NCBI GenBank assembly: GCA_016801845.1
Contig: CM028919.1
Coordinates: 11,358,501 to 11,422,500 of the forward strand
Direction: 5' to 3'
DNA from: Polydactylus sextarius
Lineage: Eukaryota > Chordata > Actinopteri > Polynemidae
Length of the DNA: 64,000 nt
In this document: positions 1 to 12,224 of the stretch, in pieces
Layout: the number at the start of each line of letters is the position of its first letter
Numbering within the stretch: position 1 is the stretch's first letter
Made by a program: the position numbers and the translations under genes
The notes under the pieces: model-generated
Seen by the model: only the letters and a program-made list of their open reading frames with translations
Told to the model about the DNA's origin: nothing
Database searches by the model: none

Positions 1-567
1 TGACCCAACTGACTCATTCAGTGAAAAAACATTTGTGGTCTGCTTGAATAAAAAGATGTAACCGACTCGAAACTAAGGAAGGAGGGTGCTCAAATGTCAA
101 AAAGACCTTAATGATTCAAGAAAGTCATTGAATATGGCTTTTTAATTGAATGTCATTATATTGGGAAACCATGTCAGAAAAATTGAACACTATAGCATAT
201 GGGACCATCAACTAAACCATATGAATTATGTCTATGGTATGATTAAATCTTTTTAAGTTTTATTCCAGCTCTTTAAAGCTGCTTTCATAAGCACCGCCAC
301 TATTCAGATGGTATATTGTAATTTGATTACACTGAACATTAGCTAAACCCAGGTTCAATCACACTTTTGGCTCATTACATGTTTACAAGGTCAAAATGTA
401 ATGTCTCACTTTTACATTGCTGCTGTGTTTTTCCACTGTCAAAATGGATTTGTTCATTCTGCTCACTTTTTTATTTTAGAACTAACAAAAATAATATTTT
501 TTGCTAACCAATTTTTATACATGGAAATATGCAGAACCTTATTTATAGAAGGCTCTGTACATTATAT

Positions 568-571
<4 letters not shown>
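1..571. other. AT-rich unique non-coding DNA
   Basis: I see no gene, RNA or recognisable repeat here. The sequence is AT-rich, and the open frames are short and have no plausible domain content. It runs directly into a long AT microsatellite. Confidence 0.6.

Positions 572-607
<36 letters not shown>
572..607. repeat. (AT)18 microsatellite
   Basis: This is an uninterrupted alternating AT tract of 36 bases. Such tracts are typical of fish nuclear DNA and are usually length-polymorphic. Frames that run through it translate to Tyr-Ile repeats and are not genes. Confidence 0.95.
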
Positions 608-609
<2 letters not shown>

Positions 610-1402
610 AATTCAATTAATATGTTAACAGTGACATTTGTTCAGCCTCATCTGCCTGTTTTCATCATTTCTTGCCTGTTTGTCTGCCCATGTTCGCCTG
701 TTGTTTTGTGTACGTTGGGGGTGTGAGCGAGTGAGTGAGTTCGCATTGTCGGTGCCCTCTCTGTAGTGTGTGGCAGAGCTCAGCCGAGTCGGCCTCAACC
801 TTGGCACAGGCCACTGCCAGGGAGAATCGCAGGATTGAGCCAGCTCCCTCTGCAGCTGTCAAACTCTCTCAAAAGCGGTCCTGGAAACCTTCAGAAGGAT
901 CCCAAAACACTTGTGGGCTGTATGACCACAGCCCCATGGCCACCATAACAGGAAAACACACAAATATGGATATACAGTTACTGAGATGCAAGGCAGGCTA
1001 CACAAAATTCATGCAGGCAGATTTGTCTCCCTGAATAATATGCTTAGGGAAGATTTATAATAATGTGCTTAAATATATCCAATCCTCCCATTCATCAAGT
1101 GTGTCCTCATGCCTGCTGATAACACATGGCCTTCACGATATCTCTAGTTCTTACACTATTAGCCTATACTCACTTAAGGTTAATAACATTTTAAAATTCT
1201 TATCTTTATCTTTTGTTTTTTTCTATCTGTCACGTAGGGTGTACCACCTGGAAATACATTATTCCAGTTTTGTCTGTCTTTATCATTTCATATTCTCGTC
1301 ACTGATTACTTTAACTGTGCTATGATCTCATTTTCTTGTATGTCCTTTGTTTCATATTGTATAATTGTGACTTGTGATTGGCTGTTTGTTTTCATCTTCC
1401 AG
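608..1402. other. unique non-coding DNA
   Basis: No supported gene. The 620-950 part is somewhat richer in C and G and is open in several frames at once, with no recognisable protein. The rest is AT-rich. A pyrimidine tract ending in cag at 1402 forms the acceptor-like flank of the next entry. Confidence 0.5.
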
Positions 1403-1444
1403 TGGAGTTTGCTGGATGTAACAACAGCACTGAAGGTGCTGTTT
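1403..1444 (+). other. possible 42-nt microexon
   Basis: A strong acceptor-like tract (tgttttcatcttccag, ending at 1402) precedes 42 bases followed by a perfect donor, gtaagt (1445-1450). In frame 1 the segment has exactly 14 codons and reads WSLLDVTTALKVLF. A second frame contains a stop and the third is open. I do not recognise the peptide. No neighbouring exon was found, and a window of this size should contain a few such acceptor-donor pairs by chance. I treat it as a weak candidate. Confidence 0.15.
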
Positions 1445-1651
1445 GTAAGTTTTCTCTGCTGCTGAGCATAGCCGCTTGCTAGGAGGTGGTGATGGTTGCC
1501 TGCCAACAGTTTCAGCCATTGCTTTGTTTACAAGACAAGATGTTATATTACGCCCAGTGAACAGCCCTGCTTCTTCAGGGCAGAATGGACGCCACAGCGA
1601 AAAGTGACGAGACAGCCGGGCTGGATTAGGGCAGCGTGATTTACATGCTGT

Positions 1652-1684
1652 AAAAAAAAAAAAGAAAAAGAAAAAAGAAAAAAG
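1652..1684. repeat. interrupted poly-A tract
   Basis: A run of 12 A is followed by A-rich segments broken by single G residues. It could be a degraded retroposon tail on the + strand, but no element body is recognisable upstream. Confidence 0.85.
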
Positions 1685-2594
1685 TAAGAGAAGCAGAAGA
1701 AGAGTTGACATTGGTGTGAAAACAGCTCTTGGCAATAAAATACATGAAGTCTGATACTGCACTAAAAATATTTCTATTAGACCGGTAAGAACTGGCTGTT
1801 AATGCAACATTGGCGATGTAGCGATAACAAAACTTACAAATAGCATCTTTAAGAAAGTTGAAGTTAGCCACAGAGCTAATCTCCTTTTCATTAGGACCCA
1901 TCTAGCAAAGACACTGCCACTTCAAACCCTTTGCTCATTGCAATCACTGCTCTATGACAGTTGATGAATTGAATCCGTACACATGATGATTGCATGGTGG
2001 CAGCCTCCTTTTCAGTATAGCGACAAAGCAAAACACGCTTTATGTGGATCTAATCCCACTTATATAAGTATGCTATATTCATTTCACAAAGTGAACGAGA
2101 GAATATAAACATAATTACTGTGGCTATAATTAAAGCACACTACACTCTGATCATGTACAATACATCAATCTTGTGTTGCACTGGTGCTTGAATGGATGAA
2201 ATCTGACACTGACCTATAAATCAAATTCTATTGCGATACTCCATTTAATACCTTGCGTCATTATAAATCCAGCTTTATACCCACTGAAGGTGAAATATAA
2301 AAAAATAACATGAGATCTACACAGAATACACACAGTCCAGTAATATTTGTATTATTATTTCAATTCTTTAGTTAATATGTAACAATTCAGAATTTAATAT
2401 AATTGCAGATAAAAACTGATTTTTTAAAAATGTCTTTTCTAGTTGTAGACAAGTAAATAGGGGACACAGGTTGCCAAGAAAAACGTCTTATAACAGGCAT
2501 TCTTTACTTCAGTTGAGAAAAACTTCTCTCATGCTGACCCGACAGCACAGAGCAAGTGTAAAGTCGATGACTCATCATTTTTGGCAAGACAAAA
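1685..2594. other. unique AT-rich DNA
   Basis: No gene or RNA is visible. The 1780-1910 part, with 'gttagccacagagctaat', has the flavour of dispersed teleost repeats, but I cannot assign it to a family. Confidence 0.5.
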
Positions 2595-2611
2595 AGAGAG
2601 AGAGAGAGAGG
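2595..2611. repeat. (AG)n tract
   Basis: A short GA dinucleotide tract introduces a more GC-rich segment. Confidence 0.9.
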
Positions 2612-2639
2612 GAGCGATCGGGGGCGGGCAGCTCATAGA

Positions 2640-2910
2640 CACCTTGGGGCCCCGTCTTGTGTCAAGGCACCCGTCACCTCACCAGCTATTTCCTGTTGCA
2701 GTGTACACACACTTAATGCCTCGACTCCCGTCCCTCCAATCCTCCCTGCATCCCCGCTCCATGGGGCCCCTTGGCCGTCATGCATATCAATGCTTTATGA
2801 GCGATAGAGGGGAGGGAATGAGGGATTGGGAGGAGAGGTACAGAGGCAGAGAAAGCATAGAGGGAGGATTGGGCAGTGCAGTGAGGCCTAGGCAACAGTC
2901 GGAATCAATC
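2640..2910. promoter_or_regulatory. GC-richer block, possible regulatory element
   Basis: This unique segment is richer in G and C than its surroundings. It has a C-rich half followed by a compact core (tcatgcatatcaatgc near 2779) and then a purine-rich half. No coding signal is convincing, although one frame is open for about 110 codons. The call rests on texture only. Conservation in other fish would be needed to support it. Confidence 0.2.
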
Positions 2911-3322
2911 TAGTCTGTAGGATTACTGCTCCACTGAGTTGTGATCAATAGATCCTGAACACTATCCCCTGCTAGGAGGGCTGACAGGGTAAATGAGGGT
3001 CCGAAAGCTGCGCCCCACCCACCTCCCTCATCTCATCCCAATTCTCTCTCGCCATTGCACTCTCACTCCCTCCTCTCAGTCACCGCCCATCCTTTGGTAA
3101 GTCTCGGATAAGGAAAAGCAAAGAGGCAAAGATGCCGTTTTTGTTGGTGGTGAAGAGGGCAAAGACTCCTTCTTGGTCCAGTGGTTTTTAACAATGCCAG
3201 AGGAGTGTTGCATATTCAGCTGGGAGGAATATCTACCCTCTGTCTTGGGGCTTTTGTACCTCTCGGTGCACTGCTTTCTTGTTTTAGAAATGGTGAAAAA
3301 ACTTTTTTTTTGGGTAATGATG

Positions 3323-3339
3323 AAAAAAAAAAAAAAAAA
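3323..3339. repeat. poly-A17 tract
   Basis: A run of 17 A preceded 15 bases upstream by a run of T. Nothing else about it suggests a specific element. Confidence 0.9.
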
Positions 3340-3380
3340 GGACAGGCGTGTTTGGTCTTCCAGATCAGATCCTTTGAGTG

Positions 3381-3417
3381 TGTCTTCAAATCCTGAACAT
3401 ATCAGGATTTGAAGACA
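3381..3417. repeat. perfect 16-bp inverted repeat, 5-nt loop
   Basis: The left arm is tgtcttcaaatcctga (3381-3396), the loop is acata (3397-3401), and the right arm is tcaggatttgaagaca (3402-3417). All 16 pairs are Watson-Crick. The stem is too short for a typical microRNA precursor and lacks a T-run terminator. It may be a palindrome created by local inverted duplication or the remnant of a small element. Confidence 0.9.
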
Positions 3418-6400
3418 GATTTAAAATGTTAAAAGAAAGAGAAAAGATAGACAGAGAGAAAAATACAGGTGATTTTTTTAAGTCAATTCTTCGGTTGAGA
3501 AAACTTTGTTACTTAAGCTTCTGAGGATCTTTATGCAAAGAGAGCGAAGAGCCTTGTGATATTCAAATGATACTGACATCTGATCTGATGAACAAAGTGT
3601 TTGGCTGACTGACAGGAAGGTTTCAGGCCCTGACACCAATCTCCTCAGATGTCAGCAATGATGACTTTAAATTTTGTTAAGCGAGATGACCCCCTCCTTG
3701 CGGCACTAATGTACAACATACTTTACATTTCCCTATGTGACCAGCAGATGGCAGTCCTGTAATCCTGATCGGGTGGTGTGAGCTTGCGCGCCTGCAGGCT
3801 GAGTTGTGGACTGTTCAGGGTTTAACTATGTGTAAAAGTACCCCAGTTCTCAAATGCCTGGCGGCTGGGCGAAAGAGAAGGCGAAAAAAGAGAGGCAGCC
3901 CAAATAACAGGTTCCCTGGCCCTGAGCCAGCAAACTCACAAATGCTCACACATGCTGCAACATAACAATAAAGCACACCATTCTTCTGTTAATAGGCAAT
4001 CTGTGTTGCCATGAACATTTAGTCTAATAACTGTTACTGCTGTGTAAATGATGTCATAGGCCTGTCATTGTGTGTAAATTATTTGGCCGTGTTTGACGAG
4101 CCTTTTTGTCAATGATCAACCTTTTCCCTTTTAACAACGTGGCCAAGTCATCTGACTTCCAGTCATAAAATAAGTAAAATATGTAAAGTGCACTTTTAAA
4201 AAAAAATCTTTTAATTGAATTGTCATGACGAGAAGCAAAAAGCAAGAAGTAAAATTCCTTCAGAAATGTGCATCTCACATCATATTAGAATGACTTGAAT
4301 TATGTATGACAGCAAAAGCTCCCACACTGAGGAGACACTTCACAGAAGTACACGGCAACACACTGACCCAGCTCAGAACAAGGAGGACATGAGATAGAAG
4401 AGAAGAAGAAAAAAAAAACATAACTTCATTACTGCAGTAATCAGTGCAGAGAGAGACTTGCGTGGAGGCAGTGACCCTGGCAGCATAGCTTACCTGCAAG
4501 CTTGTAGCAGTAATACCTCTGGTCAGGTAATTAGTTATACATTAATACCTAGAGATGATCTGATCTCCCCAATTAGGGAATGGCAGTGCTATGACTCACA
4601 GGGACTCAGCTGTCAATTTTAAACATCTGAGTGATTCAACTGAGTTAACCTGATCTGGACTTAAATATCCAAGTTCAGCCTCTGTGAACTGTACGCAGTT
4701 ATAGAATACACTTTGTGACATTTTGTCACACAGGCCACAAAGCGAAAGAAAATGGAATAAGATAAACAGAGAAGCAAACCAACTGGATGAGAAATTAAAC
4801 ACACTTGTATGTGGCACTGTAGAGATCATTTTGACATCTGCACTTCCACACTGCTGACTCAAACCGGACCTAACCAAACTGAATGCATCAACGCGTGGTC
4901 ATCTTTTATCTGGAAACGGTCCTCTCTGTGAAAAGCAATTACCCAAACCTGTGCCAGTGCACCTCCCGGGTCTGTACTCGAGTGTGAAAATGCCCATACA
5001 GCTCTTCCGGTTGTAGCAGAAGCACGGACAATAAGAGTCAATGAAAATTATTATATTGAGTCAAAATTAATGTTTTTATTCAAGCAACCATTGTTTCTCT
5101 ACAGGTGTTGTCTTAGCCTTAGTCCCCTATGCCCAGAACACATTATACACAATCAGCAGTTTACCACAGTGTGGGCGTACTGGAGACTTACCTTATTTGA
5201 GTGTGAGAAAACAGTGGCCAAATTTAAGCCGCTTTCATTCACTGGGCTTTAGTTTACACTACACAGAGACATAAGAGTGTAATGATGATGGTTTATGTGG
5301 ACATTTATTCATGTTTTTTGTGTGTGTGCATTAGAAGGGAGTGGGGCTTTTTCAGCAGTGGATTGCAGCCTGGATTTGTCTCGTCAATGACATGTACACT
5401 TAAGGGCTTATGGGCCAAACCTGAAACTTAGCCAGAAATAGCTAATGAATGCCTGTGTGCCATTAGCTCAGCCATGATTGTAATACATGCATTATTCAAT
5501 TGCAAAAACACCACAACTTTAACAGCAAACTACTTTATATTGCAGGCTTATTCTTATCAACAGAGGCACATGACTCATGCTGGGTTGCTGGTTTAATAGA
5601 CAGGATTAAAGTCTCCAAAGAAGGTGTGCAATTACGCAGCGTGCTACCTTCAATAAAGACAGAGATGTAATGGCAATATGCTAATCAAATTGTTCATATG
5701 AGTCTGTTCCTTCTCTGTGTTCCCTTATGTCTGGCTCATTTGCAAACATAGTCATGCCATACAGTTGGTGCAGTACAGTGGATAGGTATGATCTAAGGCA
5801 GCTTGATTGGAACACAGTGTACTGTACCCATGGGACTCTGCAGGAAGCATCTATAATGTGCAACAGCCAGAGCAGCAGGCATGTTTTCCAGGCAACATAT
5901 TTACTGCCACGGTATAGAAATGCACGGGTTGGCTTGGCAGAGACACATAACACATTGGCATTGACTTACTCGCTAATGCTCACACACAGATACACGTACG
6001 TCCTTTCATGAACACACAAAGGCTAACACATGCACAGGGTCCTCACTGAGACCACACAGCCTCCATACCGAGATCCCTTTCATCTCCCTCTATTGACTAC
6101 TGTTATATCCTGTGGCTTGATTGGACCACACCAGACAACATCTCACATCGTCTGTATTCCTTCCCTGCTCGTTCGCACCCTACCTCACTCACCCACCCCT
6201 TCCCTTCTTCCCTCACTCCGTGCAGACCTCCTCCCCTTCCCCACCAACACCCTTATCGTGTTTGCCTTTCATTAGCTTTCATCTCTCCAGCTTATTGAAC
6301 TCCACCACTGGCATCAGAGTGTGTTGCTTTGATGGTGCGGCCGCTCCTCAACATAAATCCATATTTACCCCCCTTTTACATATTTCTGTACTAACAAATG

Positions 6401-6793
6401 ACTTGCACTGTCTGCCAATCTTAGGGCATTATAGGACATATAGCCTATATGCATTACACAGATATGTTCATAGGGCCCCACCGTGTCTAAGGTATCCAGG
6501 AAAACCTGAATTGCCCTTACATAAGTTCAGTTTTCCTTTATGTACCTGCCCAAGAGAGAAGGCTAAAATGTGTTTATGTATGTGTCTCTCCACTCACTGT
6601 GATATACAACAGGAGAAAGAGAAGGAGCAGGCGAAAAATGTATAGGCCAGTGGGCAGGTATTTTAAGGAAAGCTCAGTGGGGAAACTCCACATATATTGA
6701 TACACATAAATAGCTTTGCTCGTTCTGTTTGCTTTGAAGTACTGCCTCCATCTCTTCTCTCTCATCAACGTACTCCACCTATTCCGCACCCCT
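3418..6793. other. unique non-coding DNA, no gene seen
   Basis: About 3.4 kb without a supported gene. Open frames are at most about 174 codons (6121-6645), and that one is dominated by Pro, Ser, His and Leu from a pyrimidine-rich stretch. Strong donor-like sequences occur on the minus strand near 4494 (gcttgcag before gtaagc) and 5186 (caaataag before gtaagt). Neither has a convincing exon attached. Confidence 0.5.
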
Positions 6794-6817
6794 ACACACA
6801 CACACATACACACACAC
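6794..6817. repeat. (CA)n microsatellite, one interruption
   Basis: CA dinucleotides with one TA interruption, followed by a short unique segment. Confidence 0.9.
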
Positions 6818-9800
6818 CTCTCTGGGGTACAGGGTATTTCAGAATGTACTTGTGTGGTTCTGTTGTTGGTCTAGTGGATTTAGTTTTCCTGTGGGGATGT
6901 GTGTTAGCAGGTGCAGCACTGTCTCTTCATAATGGAGGATGAAGCAGCAGTGACTAGTTCTACAATATCAAGTGTTCATAATTGCATTTGGATGCTGGTG
7001 TTCGTACAGCACAAAGACACTTACACAACGGGGATGTGAAAAAAGAAGCATGGAAAGACAAAAGTGCAAAAACACTTGGCTGCAAACATTTTACATCAAA
7101 AGTATTCATATTCACAAACAACAATGCAAATGTCTGACGCTTGTCTAGTACAAGGTTTGAATAGGTTATCCCCAGCTCATTCCTCACAAAAACTTTTATG
7201 ATTTTTTTTTGACCCAATGTTTAAAAAATCCTAACTATAGACAATATAAAACTTTGATTACACATTTTAGATGTTGGTGTGGACAATAATCTGAAGTTGG
7301 AAAGTAGTTCTTAAATTCCTACATCATTTGGATTAGATTGACTGAATGACATTGAGATTATAATTTGATAATTCAATGAATTCTAAAGGGTACAATGATG
7401 AAATATTACAAAATCGAACAGGTAGAATCTGCATCAGTAATTATAGCATATTTACATATTTTCTCCAATTTGTTGAAGCTTTAGCCCTTAGGGTTAATAA
7501 TGTGGGTTAAGGGAACCTAACCCTAATCCTAAAGGCAGAGTATTTGATGCTTCCAATGTCATAATATTAACTAATGCCTTACTTCATTGCACTTCAAAGC
7601 TACTGGAATGGAATTACATGTAATGCAATTATGTGTGTGCTACATAAATGTAAATCATAACATGTTGTATGTTGAATTTGATGCCAAACATTTCTCGCAC
7701 CTTCATCTTTCAGCTCTTCATAAATTCATTCCATTCAAGCACATAAACAATCTATTGTACACACAAGGTATTTTCAGCTCACTTTGTTGTGCTAAATGAA
7801 CAGTGTCTACAGTGTACAATTATATAGGAAATATTGGCTCAGTGTTACATCATACCATGAAACATGGCAAGGTCTTGCGCATTTATTTTAACAAGAACTC
7901 TACCATCAGCATCTTGTTAGAAACTTAGGGGAAAAGTGAACCAAAATAGACTTTTCTAAGCACCCTGTGGTGTTAATTGTTGTGCTTTGTATGTCAAACC
8001 AGTCAACAACAGAAGACCCCCACAAAATCAGTGCTTTTTAGACATGATTAAAAATATTCTCCACAAAGTCAGAACAAAAGTCTAATGTTAAAATGAATAA
8101 CTTGCAATGCAAATTAGGTAAAGTGATGGGGGCCTTTTATTTGAAGTCGAACCTTTTGTTGTCAGCTCCAACTGTACTCTCTGTTTTTAAACCCAGCAAG
8201 GGACCTTTTACACATTTCAATGGGGAATTTGGCTTTGAATAATTCAACAGACTAATCCACCATCGCTGGTGCTTTGGTCTGTGTAGGCCTGCTGTTCAGA
8301 GCTACAGCCAGTCCATAGTCAATATACAGAGACTGAAAGAGATGAAGAAAGAAAGACACACAGATACAGACGCAGACAGACAGAGGCAAGGGTGAAGAAA
8401 AAAAGGTGAGGGCAGGGGGTGGGAGTGGGTGGGCTACTTAATGTTAATTACAGTGTGTTTAATCCAGGAAGCTAACAATGATGTCATGGGGGCACTGTGA
8501 CTAATACTATAAAACAACACCTGATTTTAGAGAAAAACTGCACGTTCCTTATGTGAAAAACTATGAAATGGTGAACATTTTAAGTTAATGAATTCAGAGA
8601 AAAGAAATTAAATAAAATACAGATTTTTATATAAATTAATTTATATTGCACATATTGTGAGTTGTTTACACAGAAGAAAGCATAGTAAGGATGCCTTTCC
8701 AGTTCAGACCATTCATGGTTTTCATTTGTTTAATAAAGTAATTAAATCATATTAATTGAAACGTTCATGCGCCTGTAATTGGCCTTGGGTAGTTGTTTGG
8801 TATGTGGTTAGCGCTGCGGTTAGCTTTGTGTTGTAACTTGCATGCTGTATTGTTTTCCATGGTTTGAACATCTTATTTCCCCGTGTTTATAGCCTTTTCA
8901 TTTGATCCTTCTTCATAAAGCACTCCGTAACTGTGTTTTGATGTGGATGGTATAAAATAAATCATTTCTGATTACATCTCAGAAGGCTGATGTGTGTTCT
9001 AGTTATCATTTACAGGTGAATGTATAATGAATTAATGTAGGTCCTTAAAAATATCACTGCTCTGCATTGTCGTCTTGCATAACAATCTGTTCACTGTTGG
9101 AAGACCTTGTATGTGAGACAAAAGAGACTACACTTCTCTTCATTGCTGTCATTTTACCACCCAGTCTAAAAACCAGCCGAGTTATTTATATTCAGACACT
9201 TAAAGTGTCCTTATTAGGGCACATCCACTTTCTGTAGGTACACCATTCACAATGGCTTTATTTTTACACACTGAATTGTACACAAACATTTATGCATCCT
9301 GCTCTTGGTTTAAGCTTGTCCAATGTGACCTCCCCACTGGAGCCACTCAAGTATGCAACTATGAACGTTTACGTACATGCAGAGTCAGTGTTTGAGTCCA
9401 TCATTGTGAATCAGATATGAGCTCAGTACATCTAAGATCTGCAACGACTCAACGGCAAAATACTTCTGTTTAATCCATGAGAAGGCAACAGAGAGAGAGA
9501 AAGAGAAAGCAGGGGAGGGGGAAGAAGGATATAACAACTCAAGTGTTTCTCGTTATAGTTAAAATTATGCAAAAGCACAGAGTAGCATGAAAGATCAAAG
9601 ATAAAGGCCATAGGGCATGCACATTAAGAGTTAGAACGAGAGCCCTTAGCTGTACACTGTTTAATTATTGAAACAAGAAACATCTTAGATATTTAAAAAT
9701 GCCGCTAATAATGTAGTTTGAAAAGAAGCTCCCCTGTTCAGACAAAAACTGGAGAGAAGACAAGAAAACACCTCTTAATTTGCTGAGCAGTGTAAGATAG

Positions 9801-10560
9801 TTTGTTCAGACGATGAGTGTATTGGTCTTCTACAGTGCGAAGCAGTTGGCATTTTTTTGCCCCAAAGTAAGCAAGAACTTTCTCCAAATGAGGCCACATG
9901 AGCCAAATTTGTCACAGGAAAAAAAAAATAATAACAAAATAAAAAATTACGGCCTTGACTGCACAGTTGAGTTTCTTGAAGGGCTTATAATTACTGGGTG
10001 TGATTAACATTCACAATGCAACTCTCAGTCCCATCATCACCTGGTTAACGTCACCATTAGTTTAAGTGTCTGTGATTGCGATGTCTGTGCATGAAGTGTT
10101 CAATCAGACTCTCACACAGTGATGTGGTCACTGTGGTAGAATCTGTGTTGTGGGCAGGAATGTATCAGCTGATCCTGGTTACATGTTTACATTACAGACA
10201 AAGTGTGCAATTTATTGTTTTACCATGAATTGCTGTGTAATATAAAGTCCTACAGTTTATGTTCATCACACTAATCAGTATTCCCTTTGTGAGTTTCTAA
10301 TGGAATATTATTTCCCTCATCTTTTTTTCCCTTTTTTTCTTTCTCCAATTTCACTTATTCAACTGCTGCTGAAAAATAATCTAAACTGGGTATTACAAGT
10401 GTTCCTAATTGGAGTAGCAAACATTTCAAAGTGCAAACTGGGAGCTACAAAACTGTTAGAATTCTTGTAAAAGCCTGTGGGTACATGTCCAGGGCATGGC
10501 TCTAAATATATGAAAGCATCCGTTAAGTTCCATGATAGCCTCTCAGTACCAGCAGGGTCA
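6818..10560. other. AT-rich unique DNA with two octamer motifs
   Basis: No gene is visible in about 3.7 kb. Perfect ATGCAAAT motifs start at 7124 and 8107. A purine-rich stretch at 8330-8430 and a GA-rich stretch near 9490-9530 are simple-sequence DNA. The segment at 8430-8530 (cttaatgttaattacagtg and following) looks like possible regulatory DNA, but I cannot support it further. Confidence 0.5.
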
Positions 10561-10569
10561 CTCCTTGGT

Positions 10570-10870
10570 CCATGGCTTTGAAAGCTGATAAGAATTTCAT
10601 GCATTTTGTCCATTAAGAAAGAGCCAGTTGGAGGGGCCAAACATTTCTGTGACCGAACGCAGAGGGAGGAAAAGGGGGCTAAGGGCCACATTAATCCATG
10701 TCAGTGCAGGCCAAATTATTTATCACCTTGTGCAAACAAACGGTGTCCTGGACAGCCTGTCAGAGGGGGAGGAGGGTGGTGTGTGAGGTCCGTGAGGGCT
10801 GCCAGCGACGCTGTAGCCTGACCTCCATCACTCTTCCTCTTATCTCTCCTCCTCGGCCCTCTCCTCATTA
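10570..10870. promoter_or_regulatory. possible conserved non-coding block
   Basis: Dense unique sequence lies immediately upstream of the microexon-like segment at 10885 and ends in a long pyrimidine tract. The texture (no simple repeats, moderate GC, aattatttatcacc core) resembles vertebrate conserved non-coding DNA. There is no direct evidence of function. Confidence 0.25.
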
Positions 10871-10884
10871 CTCCTCCGACACAG

Positions 10885-10923
10885 GCGCTGAGCCCTAGTG
10901 ACTATACAGAGCTGCACATAGAG
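10885..10923 (+). other. possible 39-nt microexon
   Basis: A long polypyrimidine tract (about 10825-10880) ends in gacacag at 10884. It is followed by 39 bases ending in GAG, then gtaggag, a fair donor. Only one of the three frames is open. It encodes 13 residues, ALSPSDYTELHIE, and the length is a multiple of three, as expected for an in-frame cassette microexon. I do not recognise the protein. The tract, acceptor and unique open frame make it better than random, but flanking exons are not in evidence. Reading the pyrimidine tract as simple sequence is equally possible. Confidence 0.2.
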
Positions 10924-11209
10924 GTAGGAGAATAAGAGAGTTGTTGAAAAGGTCCCATGTCTTCATTTCAGAGTTCTCCAACATTTTTTTCCCCACTAGA
11001 CTTTTTCTTTTTCCTCATTTAACGCTCTCATCTGTGCTCAGCTGATCAAACCTGGAGCAGACGATCTCAGCAGAATCTGCAAATTTACGTGTGCGAGTAT
11101 GTACTTGTTTCTTTGTGTATCTACGCTTCATGTTTGTGTGTTTATGAGTAGCATGTGGAGAAGAGGGAGGAGGAGGGGAGGGAAGTGGGGGACTGTGGTT
11201 GCATCTGGA

Positions 11210-11480
11210 CTCTGGGAAGCAGCATGATCAGCTTCTCTCACCCACAGCATAGCCCAGGCTGCCTAGGAGTTTCAATCAATAACCAGTCCCTGTGGCTGCC
11301 CCGAGCAAGCTGTTTGAAAAGTCAGAGTAGCATGAAATGGCCATTATTAAATTACTGGGATGGACACATTTAGAAGGCCATTGCATTAAGAGAGCAAGCT
11401 CTCCCAATTAGTGGATCAGCACATTAATAGCCCTGGATGAGAACACCATCTGATCAGAGATTAGACGCACACACAATCTA
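11210..11480. promoter_or_regulatory. candidate conserved enhancer-like block
   Basis: This compact, non-repetitive segment is rich in homeodomain-type cores: ccattattaaattactggg near 11340, ctcccaattagtgg near 11401, and gcacattaatagccctgg near 11419. The texture matches developmental conserved non-coding elements of vertebrates. There is no open frame of note. The call is inferential. Confidence 0.35.
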
Positions 11481-12224
11481 TTGACCTATTTTACTGGGGC
11501 ACTGATAGCTACATACAGCATTTGTAAAGTATAACAGTAACTCATGTCCTCTAACCAGAATAAATACTTGAGGTGTATGTTCTGTCTTTATGTATGATTC
11601 ATATTTGGACTTCCCAACGCACTATTTTTTACAGCAATTGTTCTCCAAACATTTTGCTGATTCAAACCTCATCCATTTGCAAGTAGTAAAGCTGTATTAT
11701 ACACAAAGAGGGATTGTTGTGAGATCAACATTTTCCCTCTGTCTGCTATTACTCAGAGTGTGTTCTTCAGAGGGAAAATAAGAGCCGCTTTATTTTCTTG
11801 AGTGAAACACAAAGCCCATGGCATCTGTTTAAAATGGGATTGAGAAGGCACACTGTTGTGGGAAAAAAAGCTAGATAATTTTAGTGTGATTCATTGAGTA
11901 ACAGTCACTCCAAGCTCTGTGGCCCACTTTGATTGAGAATATATCGCAAATCTATCCAATGTCAAATGATGAGAAAGAATACAACATGGAGAAATTCAGC
12001 TCCTTTACTATTTGTACTTATTTCCAGAATAGGAGGACTGGTTTTAGCTGGAGAAGGATCGTTTTTTTTTCATGAGCTACTTATACCAACACACCTTCAA
12101 GTGTGAGGATTCACTGTTCCCACTCTACAACATGCGCATTTTATACAAGCCTTCCACAGTTTGGCACATCATTGGGTCTTCAGAGCCCTGGGCATATTTT
12201 TAGTGCTTTTGTGAGTGATGTTTT

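Noticed and set aside
4494..4520. Minus-strand donor gcttgcag before gtaagc
   Set aside because: Only a 25-base candidate exon with a weak acceptor. Strong isolated donors are expected in a window of this size.
5186..5260. Minus-strand donor aataag before gtaagtc with an acceptor-like tract upstream
   Set aside because: The enclosed segment has stops in the relevant frame and no conserved-looking peptide; it fits chance.
6121..6645. 174-codon open frame on the plus strand
   Set aside because: Pro/Ser/His/Leu-rich translation of a pyrimidine-rich stretch, with another frame open over the same bases.
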